Counted from the first letter of the stretch, positions 45,197-54,483 are shown. The stretch is DNA of 64,000 nt from Nostocales cyanobacterium (GCA_004292695.1 RDXV01000004.1:16472-80471); one strand, 5' to 3'. Notes: generated from the letters alone by a model not told the origin. Numbers and translations are program-made.

Positions 45197-45246
45197 ATAA
45201 TAACATTAACAACATTAACAACATTAACAACATTAATAACATTAAT
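45196..45246. repeat. 9-bp tandem repeat (AACATTAAC)
   Basis: At least four AACATTAAC/AACATTAAT units in a row, starting at the stop codon of the PEBP gene. Confidence 0.75.
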
Positions 45247-45253
45247 ACAATTC

Positions 45254-45287
45254 AGATCCCCGACTTCTTGAAAAAAAGCAGGGATCT
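45254..45287. repeat. AGATCCCC-type palindromic element, copy 5 (short)
   Basis: A compact 34-bp version with arms AGATCCC and GGGATCT, and GACTTCTTG facing an A-run. It lies between two convergent genes, suiting a bidirectional terminator. Confidence 0.75.
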
Positions 45288-45293
45288 ATTCAG

Positions 45294-45932
45294 TTAGTGA
45301 TTATTATTATTAATTCGAGGACTACGCGCACCAGTAACAGCACCAAATAATGCAGCTAATAAACCTAATAAAGAACCTAAGACAAACCACCATAAAATTC
45401 TTGATACTGCGGCGGCTAATTCTATGGTTTGTTCTGCTGTTAATGGCGGGAAAACTTCTGGAATATTAGCACCTTGTTGTCGTAGTTGGCTAATAACTTC
45501 TACTACGTTATAAGCTGCTATTCCAAATGCTCCCCATACGCCATTTGCTAATAGAAAAGAACTTACTGCTAAGGTAGCAGCCCACAAAATTGAACCATTA
45601 AGTAATGCTGTATCTCTGTGCATTGGTCCACAGGCGCGAGTTGTGATCCAACCACCTAAAAATAGAGAAATTAATAAAGCAATGGTTGACCAAACTCCTA
45701 CATTACTAACTATCCCAGCGATAATTGTTGTAGATACTAAAAAGTCTGCAATTCTCGCAGCACCAATAGCACCAAAAAAAGAACTCAAAATTAATTGAGT
45801 GGCTAAAGCAACTAAAATACCAGATATTATTGGACCCCAACGTACTCTATCTCGATATTCTGCTACCCTTCCTGCTATTACAGATGATTCAGAAGGTAGA
45901 ATTTCATCCCCCACTCGATTTACATAAGACAT
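45294..45932 (-). CDS. Four-helix membrane protein of unknown function
   Basis: 212 residues with about four membrane helices (GPIISGILVALATQLILSSF, WSTIALLISLFLGGWITTRA, LNGSILWAATLAVSSFLLAN, ILWWFVLGSLLGLLAALFGA) after a soluble N-terminus. No named family. It resembles cyanobacterial small membrane proteins annotated as hypothetical. It lies downstream of the UPF0145 gene on the same strand, but their 215-bp gap argues against tight coupling. ATG 45932. Confidence 0.65.
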   Translation of the reverse strand: MSYVNRVGDEILPSESSVIAGRVAEYRDRVRWGPIISGILVALATQLILSSFFGAIGAARIADFLVSTTIIAGIVSNVGVWSTIALLISLFLGGWITTRACGPMHRDTALLNGSILWAATLAVSSFLLANGVWGAFGIAAYNVVEVISQLRQQGANIPEVFPPLTAEQTIELAAAVSRILWWFVLGSLLGLLAALFGAVTGARSPRINNNNH

Positions 45933-46147
45933 GGCTTTATTACTCCCTTGCTATTTCAGCAAAGTTTATTTGTTGATGCTTATATTGAAAATTAAATTTC
46001 TATTTCATGTTTTTAATATCTATCATCAGCAAGAGTTAACCACTCTGTCGTAGGTATGAATCAATAGATAACAGAGATAATCTTAATTATTATTACGTCT
46101 AATTTTTGATTTTTGATTTTTTATCGTTTATTTTTAATTTGTAATTC

Positions 46148-46477
46148 TTAATTTTTAATTCTTACTGCTGTTCCTGTGGCAGTTATTAATAATAAAACTC
46201 CAGATTGATCAACATTAATTGTACCTGTATCAATTTCAATTCCAATTACTGCATCTGCACCTAATCTTTGCGCCCTTTGTTCTAATTCTTCTAATGCTTT
46301 TTTTTGTCCTTCCTCAAATAAACTCTCGTAGCTACCAGTACGACCACCTACAATATTACGAATACCTGCAAAAAAGTCACGGACTATGTTACTGCCATAG
46401 ACAACTTCTGCTGTAACAATACCTAAGTAGGAATCAATAACAGCACCTTGAATTACATCTGTGGTACTTAAAAGCAT
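46148..46477 (-). CDS. UPF0145 (YbjQ-like) protein
   Basis: 109 residues with the family's shape: MLLSTTDVIQGAVIDSYLGI, then GRTGSYESLFEEGQKKALEE, and the C-terminal LGADAVIGIEI hydrophobic strand. YbjQ/UPF0145 proteins form a ring-like pentamer and are sometimes called heavy-metal-binding, though no clear Cys/His site is visible here. No function is established. ATG 46477. Confidence 0.85.
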   Translation of the reverse strand: MLLSTTDVIQGAVIDSYLGIVTAEVVYGSNIVRDFFAGIRNIVGGRTGSYESLFEEGQKKALEELEQRAQRLGADAVIGIEIDTGTINVDQSGVLLLITATGTAVRIKN

Positions 46478-46887
46478 AATTTCACCTCATATACAGCTAA
46501 CAACTTGATAAATTTTGCCCTTGCATTTTTTGGGGACAGATTGTTAAAATTTTAGGAACTTTTTAGATATTGTGTGAATCTTGGTACTTTGACGCTACCA
46601 TAAGTTGAAGTAAAAATTGCACCCATCAAAAAGTTATTGTTTATGGGTGGGCTAAATACCAGGGCTAAATGTATAAAATACTTCATCTATCTGTATAATC
46701 AACTAAGTGTGATAAACATTAAACATTTGAGATGTTTAATGCTGACAATGGGAATATGTTCATTAATTTAGCGCAAATGAAGAAATAATGGAGAAACACT
46801 GTTTTCAAAACTAAAGATTTTTGTTTTAATGTACGAACAAAAAAATTTCACTACTTCACTAAAATTTATTTAAGGAATTGACGATTT
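46478..46887. other. Gene-free stretch upstream of the exported TPR gene
   Basis: A 410-bp AT-rich gap between the divergent UPF0145 and TPR genes. It should hold both promoters. No ORF or RNA gene is recognised. Confidence 0.4.
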
Positions 46888-47574
46888 ATGTTGTACAAAC
46901 AAACTTCATTTTTAGTAGCTGTTCTTTTGTTAGGAAGTGTAGTTACTGTTACTCCTGTAATGGCTCAAAGCTCGGAAACCCTGATAGCACAGGCGAGCAA
47001 CCCCAGACTTAAAGAGCTTTTAGAACAGGGAAGAAGATTAGTAGATACAGGAGATTATAATGGCGCGATCTCAGTTTATCAAGAAGCAGCCAGATTAGAT
47101 CCCAGAAATGCGAGAATTCATTCTGGAATCGGTTACTTATACGCTCAACAAAATAATTTTAAATCAGCTTTAGATTCATACCGTCGTGCGATCGCCATTG
47201 ATGGTAACAACAGTGATTTTTATTACGCAATTGGTTACATCAAAGGTAACTTAGGAGACACTAATGGAGCGAAAGAAGCTTACCGTCGTTCCATACAACT
47301 AAATCGTGGTAATTTCAATGCTTATTTAGGTTTAGGTGTTACACAAACTGCATTAGGTGATTATGAATCAGCGATGTGGGCTTATGAAAAAGCAATTGAA
47401 ATCAATAAGAATAACCCACAAATTTATGAATTAATGGGATCAATGTTCAAAAAAAGACAACAAACCCAACAAGCCAGTAATGTATTGAGAAAAGCACTCA
47501 GTTTATATCGTAGTAGTAATGATGCAGAAGGCGCAAATAGAGTAGAAAATATGCTCAGAGAAATGGGAGGTTAA
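46888..47574 (+). CDS. Exported TPR protein
   Basis: 228 residues with a signal peptide (MLYKQTSFLVAVLLLGSVVT, cleavage near AQSSE) and about four or five TPRs from residue 35 to 185 (e.g. NARIHSGIGYLYAQQNNFKS, NFNAYLGLGVTQTALGDYES). It is therefore periplasmic or outer-surface, probably a binding scaffold. It is followed 100 bp later by a DUF4336 gene on the same strand. No enzymatic domain. ATG 46888. Confidence 0.85.
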   Translation: MLYKQTSFLVAVLLLGSVVTVTPVMAQSSETLIAQASNPRLKELLEQGRRLVDTGDYNGAISVYQEAARLDPRNARIHSGIGYLYAQQNNFKSALDSYRRAIAIDGNNSDFYYAIGYIKGNLGDTNGAKEAYRRSIQLNRGNFNAYLGLGVTQTALGDYESAMWAYEKAIEINKNNPQIYELMGSMFKKRQQTQQASNVLRKALSLYRSSNDAEGANRVENMLREMGG

Positions 47575-47676
47575 TGTTATTAGTTAACAGAGGGTAATTA
47601 ATTGACAAATTAAATGATTGCTGAACTCTCACCAATGCTAAAAATAAGAAATAGACTCTGGTGAATTACCAAAATC

Positions 47677-48870
47677 ATGAATAATCAAGTAATAGGAAAT
47701 CAGCAAAATTTGTCATGGCCTTTCTGGCCTATTTTACCTCTGTATCCCTACGGAAAAAGAAAGACTCTATGCCAAGAAATTATCAAAGATACCCTCTGGA
47801 TATTTGATCAATTACAAGGCATTTTATACACAGTTGTACCAATTCGGATGACCATAATTAAGCTACAGGAAGGCGGACTTTTAGTTTATGCACCTGTAGC
47901 ACCAACTCAAGAATGTATCAATTTAGTAAAAGAATTGGAACAAAAACATGGTGAAGTTAAATATATAATTTTACCCACCAGTTCCGGTTTAGAACATAAA
48001 ATCTTTGTTGGTCCCTTTGCTAGAAAATTTTCCCGCGCATTAGTTTATGTTGCTCCTCATCAATGGAGTCTTCCTATTAATCTTCCTCTCAGTTGGTTAG
48101 GTTTTCCCCAAAAACGGACTTTCTTTTTATCAAAAGATGGAAAAAACAACCCCTTTGGTAATGAATTTGATTATACAATTTTAGATATTAATTTAGGTAA
48201 AGGTTCTTTCCAAGAAGTTGCATTATTACACAAATCATCTCGCACATTATTATTAACAGATACCATACTTTCTATTTCTCAAGAACCGCCAAAAATTTTA
48301 CAAATAGATCCCTATCCTTTATTATTTCATGCTAGGGAAAATGCACAGGAAAAAATAATAGATAATCCTGATAACCGTCGTCGTGGTTGGCAAAGAATAG
48401 CTTTATTTGCTATTTATTTTCGTCCCAGTGCGGTGAAAATTTCTCAACTTGGGGAAATGTGGCAAGATGCGAAAAAAGCACCAGATCGTTCAGCAAAAGC
48501 ATACTTGGGATTTTTTCCCTTTAAATGGGATCAAAATTGGCAAGACACCTTCACAGCATTATCAGGTAATGGTCGTCCTTTTGTTGCTCCAATTTTACAA
48601 GTTTTAATTCTTCCCCAAGGAGCAACAGAAGTAATAGAATGGGCTGATAAAATTGCAACTTGGGATTTTCAACACATAATTTCTTGTCATTTTCATGCAC
48701 CTATTAAAGCAAATCCTCAAGAATTTAGACAAGCATTTAGTTTTTTAGAACAGCAACCAAAAGCAAGTTATCAGCAACCTTTGTTAAAAGAAGATTTGCG
48801 TTTTATTGAAGAATTGGAAGCGAATTTAGTTAAAGGTGGTATTGCTACACCTCAAAAGGGAAAGATGTAA
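47677..48870 (+). CDS. DUF4336 family protein
   Basis: 397 residues of a family shared by cyanobacteria and plants; the motifs DQLQGILYTVVPIRMTIIKL, IILPTSSGLEHKIFVGPFAR and VAPHQWSLPINLPLSWLGFP are typical. The HxxFxGP pattern and the later HFHAPI suggest a metallo-beta-lactamase-like core, but the full HxHxDH signature is not seen, so it may be inactive or atypical. Function unknown. It lies after the exported TPR gene on the same strand. Confidence 0.8.
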   Translation: MNNQVIGNQQNLSWPFWPILPLYPYGKRKTLCQEIIKDTLWIFDQLQGILYTVVPIRMTIIKLQEGGLLVYAPVAPTQECINLVKELEQKHGEVKYIILPTSSGLEHKIFVGPFARKFSRALVYVAPHQWSLPINLPLSWLGFPQKRTFFLSKDGKNNPFGNEFDYTILDINLGKGSFQEVALLHKSSRTLLLTDTILSISQEPPKILQIDPYPLLFHARENAQEKIIDNPDNRRRGWQRIALFAIYFRPSAVKISQLGEMWQDAKKAPDRSAKAYLGFFPFKWDQNWQDTFTALSGNGRPFVAPILQVLILPQGATEVIEWADKIATWDFQHIISCHFHAPIKANPQEFRQAFSFLEQQPKASYQQPLLKEDLRFIEELEANLVKGGIATPQKGKM

Positions 48871-48908
48871 TTAGGTGACAGGTAATAGATCAATATTATT
48901 TACATCAA

Positions 48909-50588
48909 TTACCCATTACCCATTACCACTTTACTAGCAATAGGCATTCTCCAACCAGTACCAAAAGCGCGATCAGTAATTTTCAAACCTGGTGCTGCTT
49001 GACGGCGTTTAAATTCAGCAATAGAAACCAGTTTTAACACCTTATTTACTATTACTTGATCATGACCCGCTTTAACTATTTCTTCCGCTGATTGATGTTT
49101 ATTAATTAACCGTTCTAAAATATCATCTAATATGTCATAAGCTGGTAGAGAATCTTGATCAACTTGACCGGGTTTTAATTCCGCACTTGGAGCTTTTGTG
49201 ATGATATGTTCAGGAATAATTTCTTTTTGATAATGACTATTTAACCAATTACAAAGAGAATAAACACGGGTTTTTGGCACATCTGCAATCACAGCTAAAC
49301 CACCATTCATATCACCGTAAAGAGTACAATAACCCACCGCTATTTCTGATTTATTACCAGTTGATAAAAGCAGATGTCCAAATTTATTAGATATCCCCAT
49401 TAACAAAGTACCACGAATGCGAGATTGAATATTTTCTTCCGCAATCCCAAATTCTGTACCTGTAAATAATGTAGATAATGTATGATCAAAACCTTGCATT
49501 AATTCCCCAATGGGTAAAATTTGCGTTTTAATTCCTAAATTCTCCCCTAATTTTAAAGCATCACTCACAGAATGTTCAGAACTATAAGGAGAAGGCATTA
49601 ATACACCTAAAACATTTTCTTTACCTAATGCAGTTGTCGCAATAGCAGCAACTAAAGCGGAATCAATACCACCACTTAAACCTAATACTACTTGAGAAAA
49701 ACGGCATTTTTTAACATAATCTTGCACACCTAAAACCAAAGCGTGCCAAATTTCCTCATCTTCCGGTTCATACAATTTATCAATAGAATTTAATTGTAAA
49801 TCTCGCACTTTTTCATCAAAATCAACTATTAAAAAATCAGTATTAAAACCTTTTGCACGACAGATAATATCCCCTTGATTATTGACAGCAAAACTACGCC
49901 CATCAAAAATTAAATCATCATTTCCGCCAACTTGATTAGTATAAATAATTGATTGTTGAAAATTTGCTGCACTATGTTTTAACATAGCTTCCCGTAAATT
50001 TTGCTTACCAACGGTATAGGGAGAAGCGGATAAATTGACAATTAAATCTACACCTAAAATTGATAAATCAGCAATAGGATTAACTGGATAATAACGTTTA
50101 CCCCAAAATTCCTCATCATTCCATAAATCTTCGCAAATAGTAACACCAATATTAAGATCATCTAGAGCGAAATAATTAGCTTGTAAACCTGGTTCAAAGT
50201 AGCGGTTTTCGTCAAATACATCATAGGTTGGCAATAGTCGTTTGTGGAAATATTGTTTAATTTTTCCTGATTCTAATAAAGCGATACTATTAAATAAAGT
50301 TTTACCCCCTGTAATATGGGCATCTTTATTTTTAACAACAGTTCCTACTAAAACAGCTAAATTAGGTGGTAAATCTTGAGCTAGTTTTTTTAATGTGCTA
50401 TCCATTGATTTCACAAAACTAGGATTTAATAATAAATCCCTGGGAGGATAGCCACATAAAGAAAGTTCTGGTGTTAATAATAAACGCACACCATTTGTTG
50501 CTGCTTGTTGTGCAACTTCCAGGATTTTTTGAGCATTTCCTGTTAAGTCACCGATAATAGGGTTAAGTTGGGCAATTGCGATTTTCAT
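48909..50588 (-). CDS. nadE: Glutamine-dependent NAD+ synthetase NadE
   Basis: 559 residues: an N-terminal nitrilase-type glutaminase with its triad (Glu in LTPELSLCGYPPRD, Lys in YFHKRLLPTYDVFDE, Cys in VTICEDLWND) and a C-terminal synthetase with the PP-loop LSGGIDSALVAA. It makes NAD+ from deamido-NAD+. It closes the pncB-nadD-nrtR-nadE run on this strand. ATG 50588. Normal length and full motifs. A broken four-helix gene lies between it and nrtR. Confidence 0.97.
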   Translation of the reverse strand: MKIAIAQLNPIIGDLTGNAQKILEVAQQAATNGVRLLLTPELSLCGYPPRDLLLNPSFVKSMDSTLKKLAQDLPPNLAVLVGTVVKNKDAHITGGKTLFNSIALLESGKIKQYFHKRLLPTYDVFDENRYFEPGLQANYFALDDLNIGVTICEDLWNDEEFWGKRYYPVNPIADLSILGVDLIVNLSASPYTVGKQNLREAMLKHSAANFQQSIIYTNQVGGNDDLIFDGRSFAVNNQGDIICRAKGFNTDFLIVDFDEKVRDLQLNSIDKLYEPEDEEIWHALVLGVQDYVKKCRFSQVVLGLSGGIDSALVAAIATTALGKENVLGVLMPSPYSSEHSVSDALKLGENLGIKTQILPIGELMQGFDHTLSTLFTGTEFGIAEENIQSRIRGTLLMGISNKFGHLLLSTGNKSEIAVGYCTLYGDMNGGLAVIADVPKTRVYSLCNWLNSHYQKEIIPEHIITKAPSAELKPGQVDQDSLPAYDILDDILERLINKHQSAEEIVKAGHDQVIVNKVLKLVSIAEFKRRQAAPGLKITDRAFGTGWRMPIASKVVMGNG

Positions 50589-50596
50589 AAATAAAG

Positions 50597-50620
50597 GGAA
50601 TAGGGAATAGGGAATAGGGT
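50597..50620. repeat. GGGAATA heptad repeat
   Basis: GGGAATA in tandem, left of the four-helix gene; its inverted counterpart is at 51036-51070. Confidence 0.8.
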
Positions 50621-50631
50621 AAAATTATTAT

Positions 50632-50993
50632 TATGCTTCTAATTTTTTTATTAAGGCAATAATCATTCTCGTTTCTTCCTGAAGATTTTGATAAATTAAC
50701 TCTATATCCTGAAAATTACATAATCCTACTCTAACTGATAACAAAAGATGTGTTTGTAATTCATTAATTTATCCTTGACATATATTTAAAAACCTGATGT
50801 ATTCACCAGATGATCTTCTCCCATAACCTTCTGCAATATTCGCTGGAATAGAAACTGCTGATCGTCTGATTTGTTGAACCATACCATAAAGCTCATCTTT
50901 GGGAAAAGTTTTTGTAATAAAATAGCATTTTTCAGCTATATCCATTCCCTTCTGCCAAATCTGTAAATCTTTAAAATCTCTAATTTCTGACAT
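50632..50993 (-). pseudogene. Four-helix bundle protein with an internal stop codon
   Basis: A member of the four-helix-bundle (23S rRNA intervening-sequence-type) family: MSEIRDFKDLQIWQKGMDIA, then IRRSAVSIPANIAEGYGRRS and SGEYIRFLNICQG. A TAA follows at codon 75, but the same frame carries on with INELQTHLLLSVRVGLCNFQ, then IELIYQNLQEETRMIIALIK to 50632, exactly as in intact members (~120 aa). Either the gene is broken by one nonsense change or the sequence has an error here. It lies inside the NAD cluster, flanked by inverted heptad tracts. Confidence 0.8.
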
Positions 50994-51035
50994 TTATAAT
51001 TTATCCTTTTCATTCAAACACAATATAATTATTTA

Positions 51036-51070
51036 TTCCCTATTCCCTATTCCCTATTCCCTATTCCCTT
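51036..51070. repeat. TTCCCTA heptad repeat (inverted copy)
   Basis: TTCCCTA in tandem (reverse complement of the left tract GGGAATA), directly at the nrtR stop. The pair flanks the four-helix gene. Confidence 0.8.
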
Positions 51071-51818
51071 AAATAAAAACTAAAGGTTTATCTTTAAATG
51101 GTGCAAATGCTTGAGCATCAAATTTATATAAACTTGCGGGACGACCTGCACCTCTTGATACTTTAATTCCTGTATCTAATAAAAAACCCAGTTTCAATAA
51201 ACGCGCTCGAAAATTTGAATAATCAGAAAAGTTTTCCCCTAAAACTGTGGTGTATAACTGATATAAGTCATTCAAAGTAAAAGTTTCAGGTAACACATCA
51301 AAAGCTACGGGACTATATTCTAATTTATTTTTCAATCTTCTGTGTCCATAGCTGATAATTTCATGATGATCAAATGCTAAATGAGGTATTTGTTTGACAG
51401 GATACCAAGCAATACCCGCAACTTTATCAGCAATTAATTCTGCTTCTTCAAACCGAACTAAAGCAAAATAACTAACTGATAAATAACGCACATTATAACT
51501 ATCTATTTTTTCCCTTGGATCACGATTTGGACCACCAAAAGTATAAAGTTGTTCTAAATAAAGATTATTAACCTTGATTTTTTCTGCCATAATGCGATAA
51601 GCAGCATCTTCTAAAGATTCTCCTTGACGGACTAAAGTACCGGGAAGACTCCAAGAGTTTAAAAATGGTTCTTGCTGTCGCATTACTAATAAAACTAATA
51701 GCCGATTTTGGGTAGTATCTACAGAAAAAATTACGTTATCAACACCGACTTTAAAATCAGCTAAAGGTTGTTGATTTGTGCTACAGTTGGCTATTTTTTT
51801 ATGGTTACGTAGTGGCAT
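51069..51818 (-). CDS. nrtR: NrtR-type Nudix transcription regulator
   Basis: 249 residues: an N-terminal Nudix-like domain (FKVGVDNVIFSVDTTQNRLL, GTLVRQGESLEDAAYRIMAE, which lacks the REUxEE catalytic acids) and a C-terminal winged helix (FTLNDLYQLYTTVLGENFSD, SRGAGRPASLYKF). NrtR regulators use the inactive Nudix domain to sense ADP-ribose and repress NAD genes. It starts one base after the nadD stop, so it is coupled to nadD. The palindrome upstream of pncB is its likely operator. Regulator class by motif; the specific name is an inference from gene context. Confidence 0.85.
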   Translation of the reverse strand: MPLRNHKKIANCSTNQQPLADFKVGVDNVIFSVDTTQNRLLVLLVMRQQEPFLNSWSLPGTLVRQGESLEDAAYRIMAEKIKVNNLYLEQLYTFGGPNRDPREKIDSYNVRYLSVSYFALVRFEEAELIADKVAGIAWYPVKQIPHLAFDHHEIISYGHRRLKNKLEYSPVAFDVLPETFTLNDLYQLYTTVLGENFSDYSNFRARLLKLGFLLDTGIKVSRGAGRPASLYKFDAQAFAPFKDKPLVFI

Positions 51819-52382
51819 TTAAACGTACAATTTCTCCCGATAAATATAATCTATGACAGGTGGTGTCAGGGTTTGATGATCTTTTTGTTGACGAAAAGCG
51901 GTAGAGGAAACATCTAAACCTGTTAAACTAGCAATGCCAATTTTTCCTCCTAATTCCCTAATTTTTTCTAAACTAATATTATCTATGACATATCCAGGGC
52001 GCGGAATCACTAATAATTGCACTTGTTTTAACAAATCTTCAACATGATACCATCGTGGCAATTGATTCACTAAATCTGATCCAATTACAAGAGTATATTC
52101 CACATAATCACCCCATCTGAACTTTGCTTTTTCTAATGTTTCCAAAGTTCGCCAACTACTTAATTCTTGTTCTAGCGAAATATTACCTGATGATGGTTGA
52201 ATATCTGAAATTAACAGATTTAACATAGCTGCTCGATGTTCTAAAGGAGTTTGTTGATCTTTAAAAGGATTATCAGCAGCCCAAACCGCTACCCAATCAT
52301 AATTTTGAGATAGCCATTTAATGATTTTTTGATGTCCCGCAGTTGGTGGATCTGCGCTTGTTCCAAATAATGCAATGTTCAT
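51819..52382 (-). CDS. nadD: Nicotinate-nucleotide adenylyltransferase NadD
   Basis: 187 residues of the nucleotidyltransferase fold: FGTSADPPTAGHQKII (HxGH-type motif with GH), the adenylate site VIGSDLVNQLPRW, and LDVSSTAFRQQ (ISSTxIR-type motif). It adenylates nicotinate mononucleotide to deamido-NAD, the step before NadE. nrtR starts directly at its stop. ATG 52382. pncB lies 108 bp upstream. Confidence 0.93.
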   Translation of the reverse strand: MNIALFGTSADPPTAGHQKIIKWLSQNYDWVAVWAADNPFKDQQTPLEHRAAMLNLLISDIQPSSGNISLEQELSSWRTLETLEKAKFRWGDYVEYTLVIGSDLVNQLPRWYHVEDLLKQVQLLVIPRPGYVIDNISLEKIRELGGKIGIASLTGLDVSSTAFRQQKDHQTLTPPVIDYIYREKLYV

Positions 52383-52412
52383 AATTTTCAGGAGTTCAGG
52401 AATTCAGTAAAT

Positions 52413-52437
52413 AGGTGACAGGTGACAGGTGACAGTA
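52413..52437. repeat. GGTGACA heptad repeat
   Basis: Three GGTGACA units in tandem in the pncB-nadD gap, next to a TCTGTGTTAATCTGCGGTTA-type repeat near 52455. Confidence 0.7.
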
Positions 52438-52490
52438 ATAAATTTATCATCTATTTGTCTGTGTTAATCTGCGGTTATCTGCGTTCATAA

Positions 52491-53876
52491 TTAATATTGT
52501 GATTTTGTCTTATTAGTTAAATTTTGCAGCATTTCCGAAATTTCCACTGTTACAGAAATTGGATTTTCTAACCTTCTTATTTCCGGTGGTAAACTCGCTA
52601 CAGAAAAAGCAGTTCTTTCTCTAATTGTTGTTAAACTTTCTGTTGGTTTTATCTGCTTACCTGCTTTCATGACTAACTCTAATAAAGGCTTTCTACCTGG
52701 ATAATTCTCATCCATTAAACCCAATCTATCAGCCTGTAATTTACCATCTGTAAAAGTTCTAAAAATCTGTTTTTTTCCAGGATAAGTAAACTTACCGCTA
52801 GACATTTTCATTACGGGAATACCATCAATATCCACAAGTTTATAAACTCCATTTACAGGAAACCCTGTAACTAATTTTGTGCCTAAACCATAACCATCAA
52901 TTTCCGCGCCTTGATTTTTTAATCTTTGTATTTCCCATTCATCTAAGTCACCACTAGCGAAAATATTAACTTGTGGCAAAAGTGATCGCACTTGTTTTGA
53001 TAAACTAACTAAATCACCAGAATCTAAACGTACTCCTGTTAATTTCATTTCTCCTTTATCTATCTTCTCAGCTAACTTTTTGGCAGCAGCAATAGTATCA
53101 AAAGTATCAATTAATAAAGGCGCACCTGGAAAATATTGATGAAAAGCTGTAAACGCCTGTTGTTCATTTCCTTCTAGTGCTGATAACGCCATAACTAAAG
53201 CGTGAGCCATTGTACCACTCGGTTTTTCACCTAGTTGTAGTGCTGCTAACACATTGGAAGTGGCATCTAAACCACCAGCTAAAGCCGCTCTCGCCGCCCA
53301 TAATGAGGCTTGAGGACTAAACGCCCTACGTGTACCAAATTCTAAAAGTGTTACATTTTTCCCCGCAAAATCACGCAATCTAGCCGCTTTAGTAGCTATT
53401 AAAGTTTGATAATTTATTGTATTTAAAATGTAGGTTTCTATTATTTGTGCTTGCCATAAAGGGGCTTCTATTCTTAAAAATGGTTCATTAGCAAATATAG
53501 CTGTACCTTCAGTAACAGCATACACATCACCAGTAAATATACCCTCTGCTAATAATTTCCAAAAATTATCAGGAACATGATTAAAAATGCCTGTTTTCTG
53601 CAAAGCGGAAATTTGGTGAGTATGAAAACGAAAATTAGATAAATATTCCAAAACTTGCGCCAAACCCATCGCTATTAAATAGCCAAAACCTTCAGGTAAG
53701 CGCCTAACAAACATTTCAAAACTGGCTTTTTTATTTTCTATCCCTTCCCCCGTGTAACAAGCTGCCATCGTCAGTTGATACAAGTCAGTCAGCAAGCTGT
53801 AATTTTCAGGGTTGATATTTAGTTCTTGGTTTTGCTTACTATCCTTGTCATGGTTAACATCAGGAAAATTTTTCAT
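52491..53876 (-). CDS. pncB: Nicotinate phosphoribosyltransferase PncB
   Basis: 461 residues from ATG 53876 (MKNFPDVNHDKDS) with AGGAAG upstream; the frame extends to a TTG at 53894. It converts nicotinate to nicotinate mononucleotide, the first salvage step. Motifs are SLLTDLYQLTMAACYTGEGI near the N-terminus, LLEFGTRRAFSPQASLWAAR, and the active-site GVRLDSGDL. It leads the operon-like run pncB-nadD-nrtR-(four-helix)-nadE. Confidence 0.94.
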   Translation of the reverse strand: MKNFPDVNHDKDSKQNQELNINPENYSLLTDLYQLTMAACYTGEGIENKKASFEMFVRRLPEGFGYLIAMGLAQVLEYLSNFRFHTHQISALQKTGIFNHVPDNFWKLLAEGIFTGDVYAVTEGTAIFANEPFLRIEAPLWQAQIIETYILNTINYQTLIATKAARLRDFAGKNVTLLEFGTRRAFSPQASLWAARAALAGGLDATSNVLAALQLGEKPSGTMAHALVMALSALEGNEQQAFTAFHQYFPGAPLLIDTFDTIAAAKKLAEKIDKGEMKLTGVRLDSGDLVSLSKQVRSLLPQVNIFASGDLDEWEIQRLKNQGAEIDGYGLGTKLVTGFPVNGVYKLVDIDGIPVMKMSSGKFTYPGKKQIFRTFTDGKLQADRLGLMDENYPGRKPLLELVMKAGKQIKPTESLTTIRERTAFSVASLPPEIRRLENPISVTVEISEMLQNLTNKTKSQY

Positions 53877-53905
53877 GTTAGAGCTTCCTGCCAAGAGTGC
53901 TTTTT

Positions 53906-53928
53906 ATTATGGTAGTTTCTACCATAAT
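53906..53928. promoter_or_regulatory. Perfect palindrome before pncB (likely NrtR operator)
   Basis: ATTATGGTAG-TTT-CTACCATAAT, perfect 10-bp arms, 30 bp upstream of the pncB start. Its position in front of a NAD cluster that includes a Nudix-type regulator makes it the best operator candidate in the window. Confidence 0.75.
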
Positions 53929-54248
53929 TATTGTCAAGTATGCAACTAAAAATAGCTGAAAGCCTTGTAAATAAAAGGTTGTTCACTAATTGACAGCTAT
54001 AAGTTTATATTTTGTAATGGTATTTTTGAATAATAACCAAAAAAAATAGACTTTTCTTTGCAGATAATTTACATTTAGAATTAATGGCGATAGTTTGCAT
54101 TATTGAATTAATTAAGTATTGCAAATATATTTGAACAATAATTGAGTAAACTTGCAATATATTGCAAAGATGAACTACCAACAAATATTGGCATTAAAGT
54201 GAAGTTATAGATATCTCAGACCGGAATTATAAAAAAGGAGTCAAATAT

Positions 54249-54401
54249 ATGATGCTCTCCAGAATGTTTGCTAATATGCTCCAATTTATTTCTGAAGCTT
54301 TCATGCGAATTTTTACACCTACAGATGACGCTTACCCTGTAACTGGTTTTCAACCTTTTAGTGGTGTTCCCTATAAAAAACGTCATGCAGCCCATTGGTA
54401 A
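54249..54401 (+). CDS. 50-aa small protein
   Basis: Too short for a usual ORF cutoff. ATG 54249 (or the next codon, also ATG) follows AAGGAG with 9-nt spacing, a strong ribosome site. The sequence MMLSRMFANMLQFISEAFMR then YPVTGFQPFSGVPYKKRH shows an amphipathic or membrane-touching helix followed by a basic tail. It resembles small conserved cyanobacterial proteins but has no known function. It is convergent with the PGM1-like ligase gene. Confidence 0.65.
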   Translation: MMLSRMFANMLQFISEAFMRIFTPTDDAYPVTGFQPFSGVPYKKRHAAHW

Positions 54402-54483
54402 ATTTTCATCAGCATTCAGCTATAATTGATTATTGATAATTATGGCTGAATGCTGAAAAATTGCTGACAAATTAAAGTATTTA

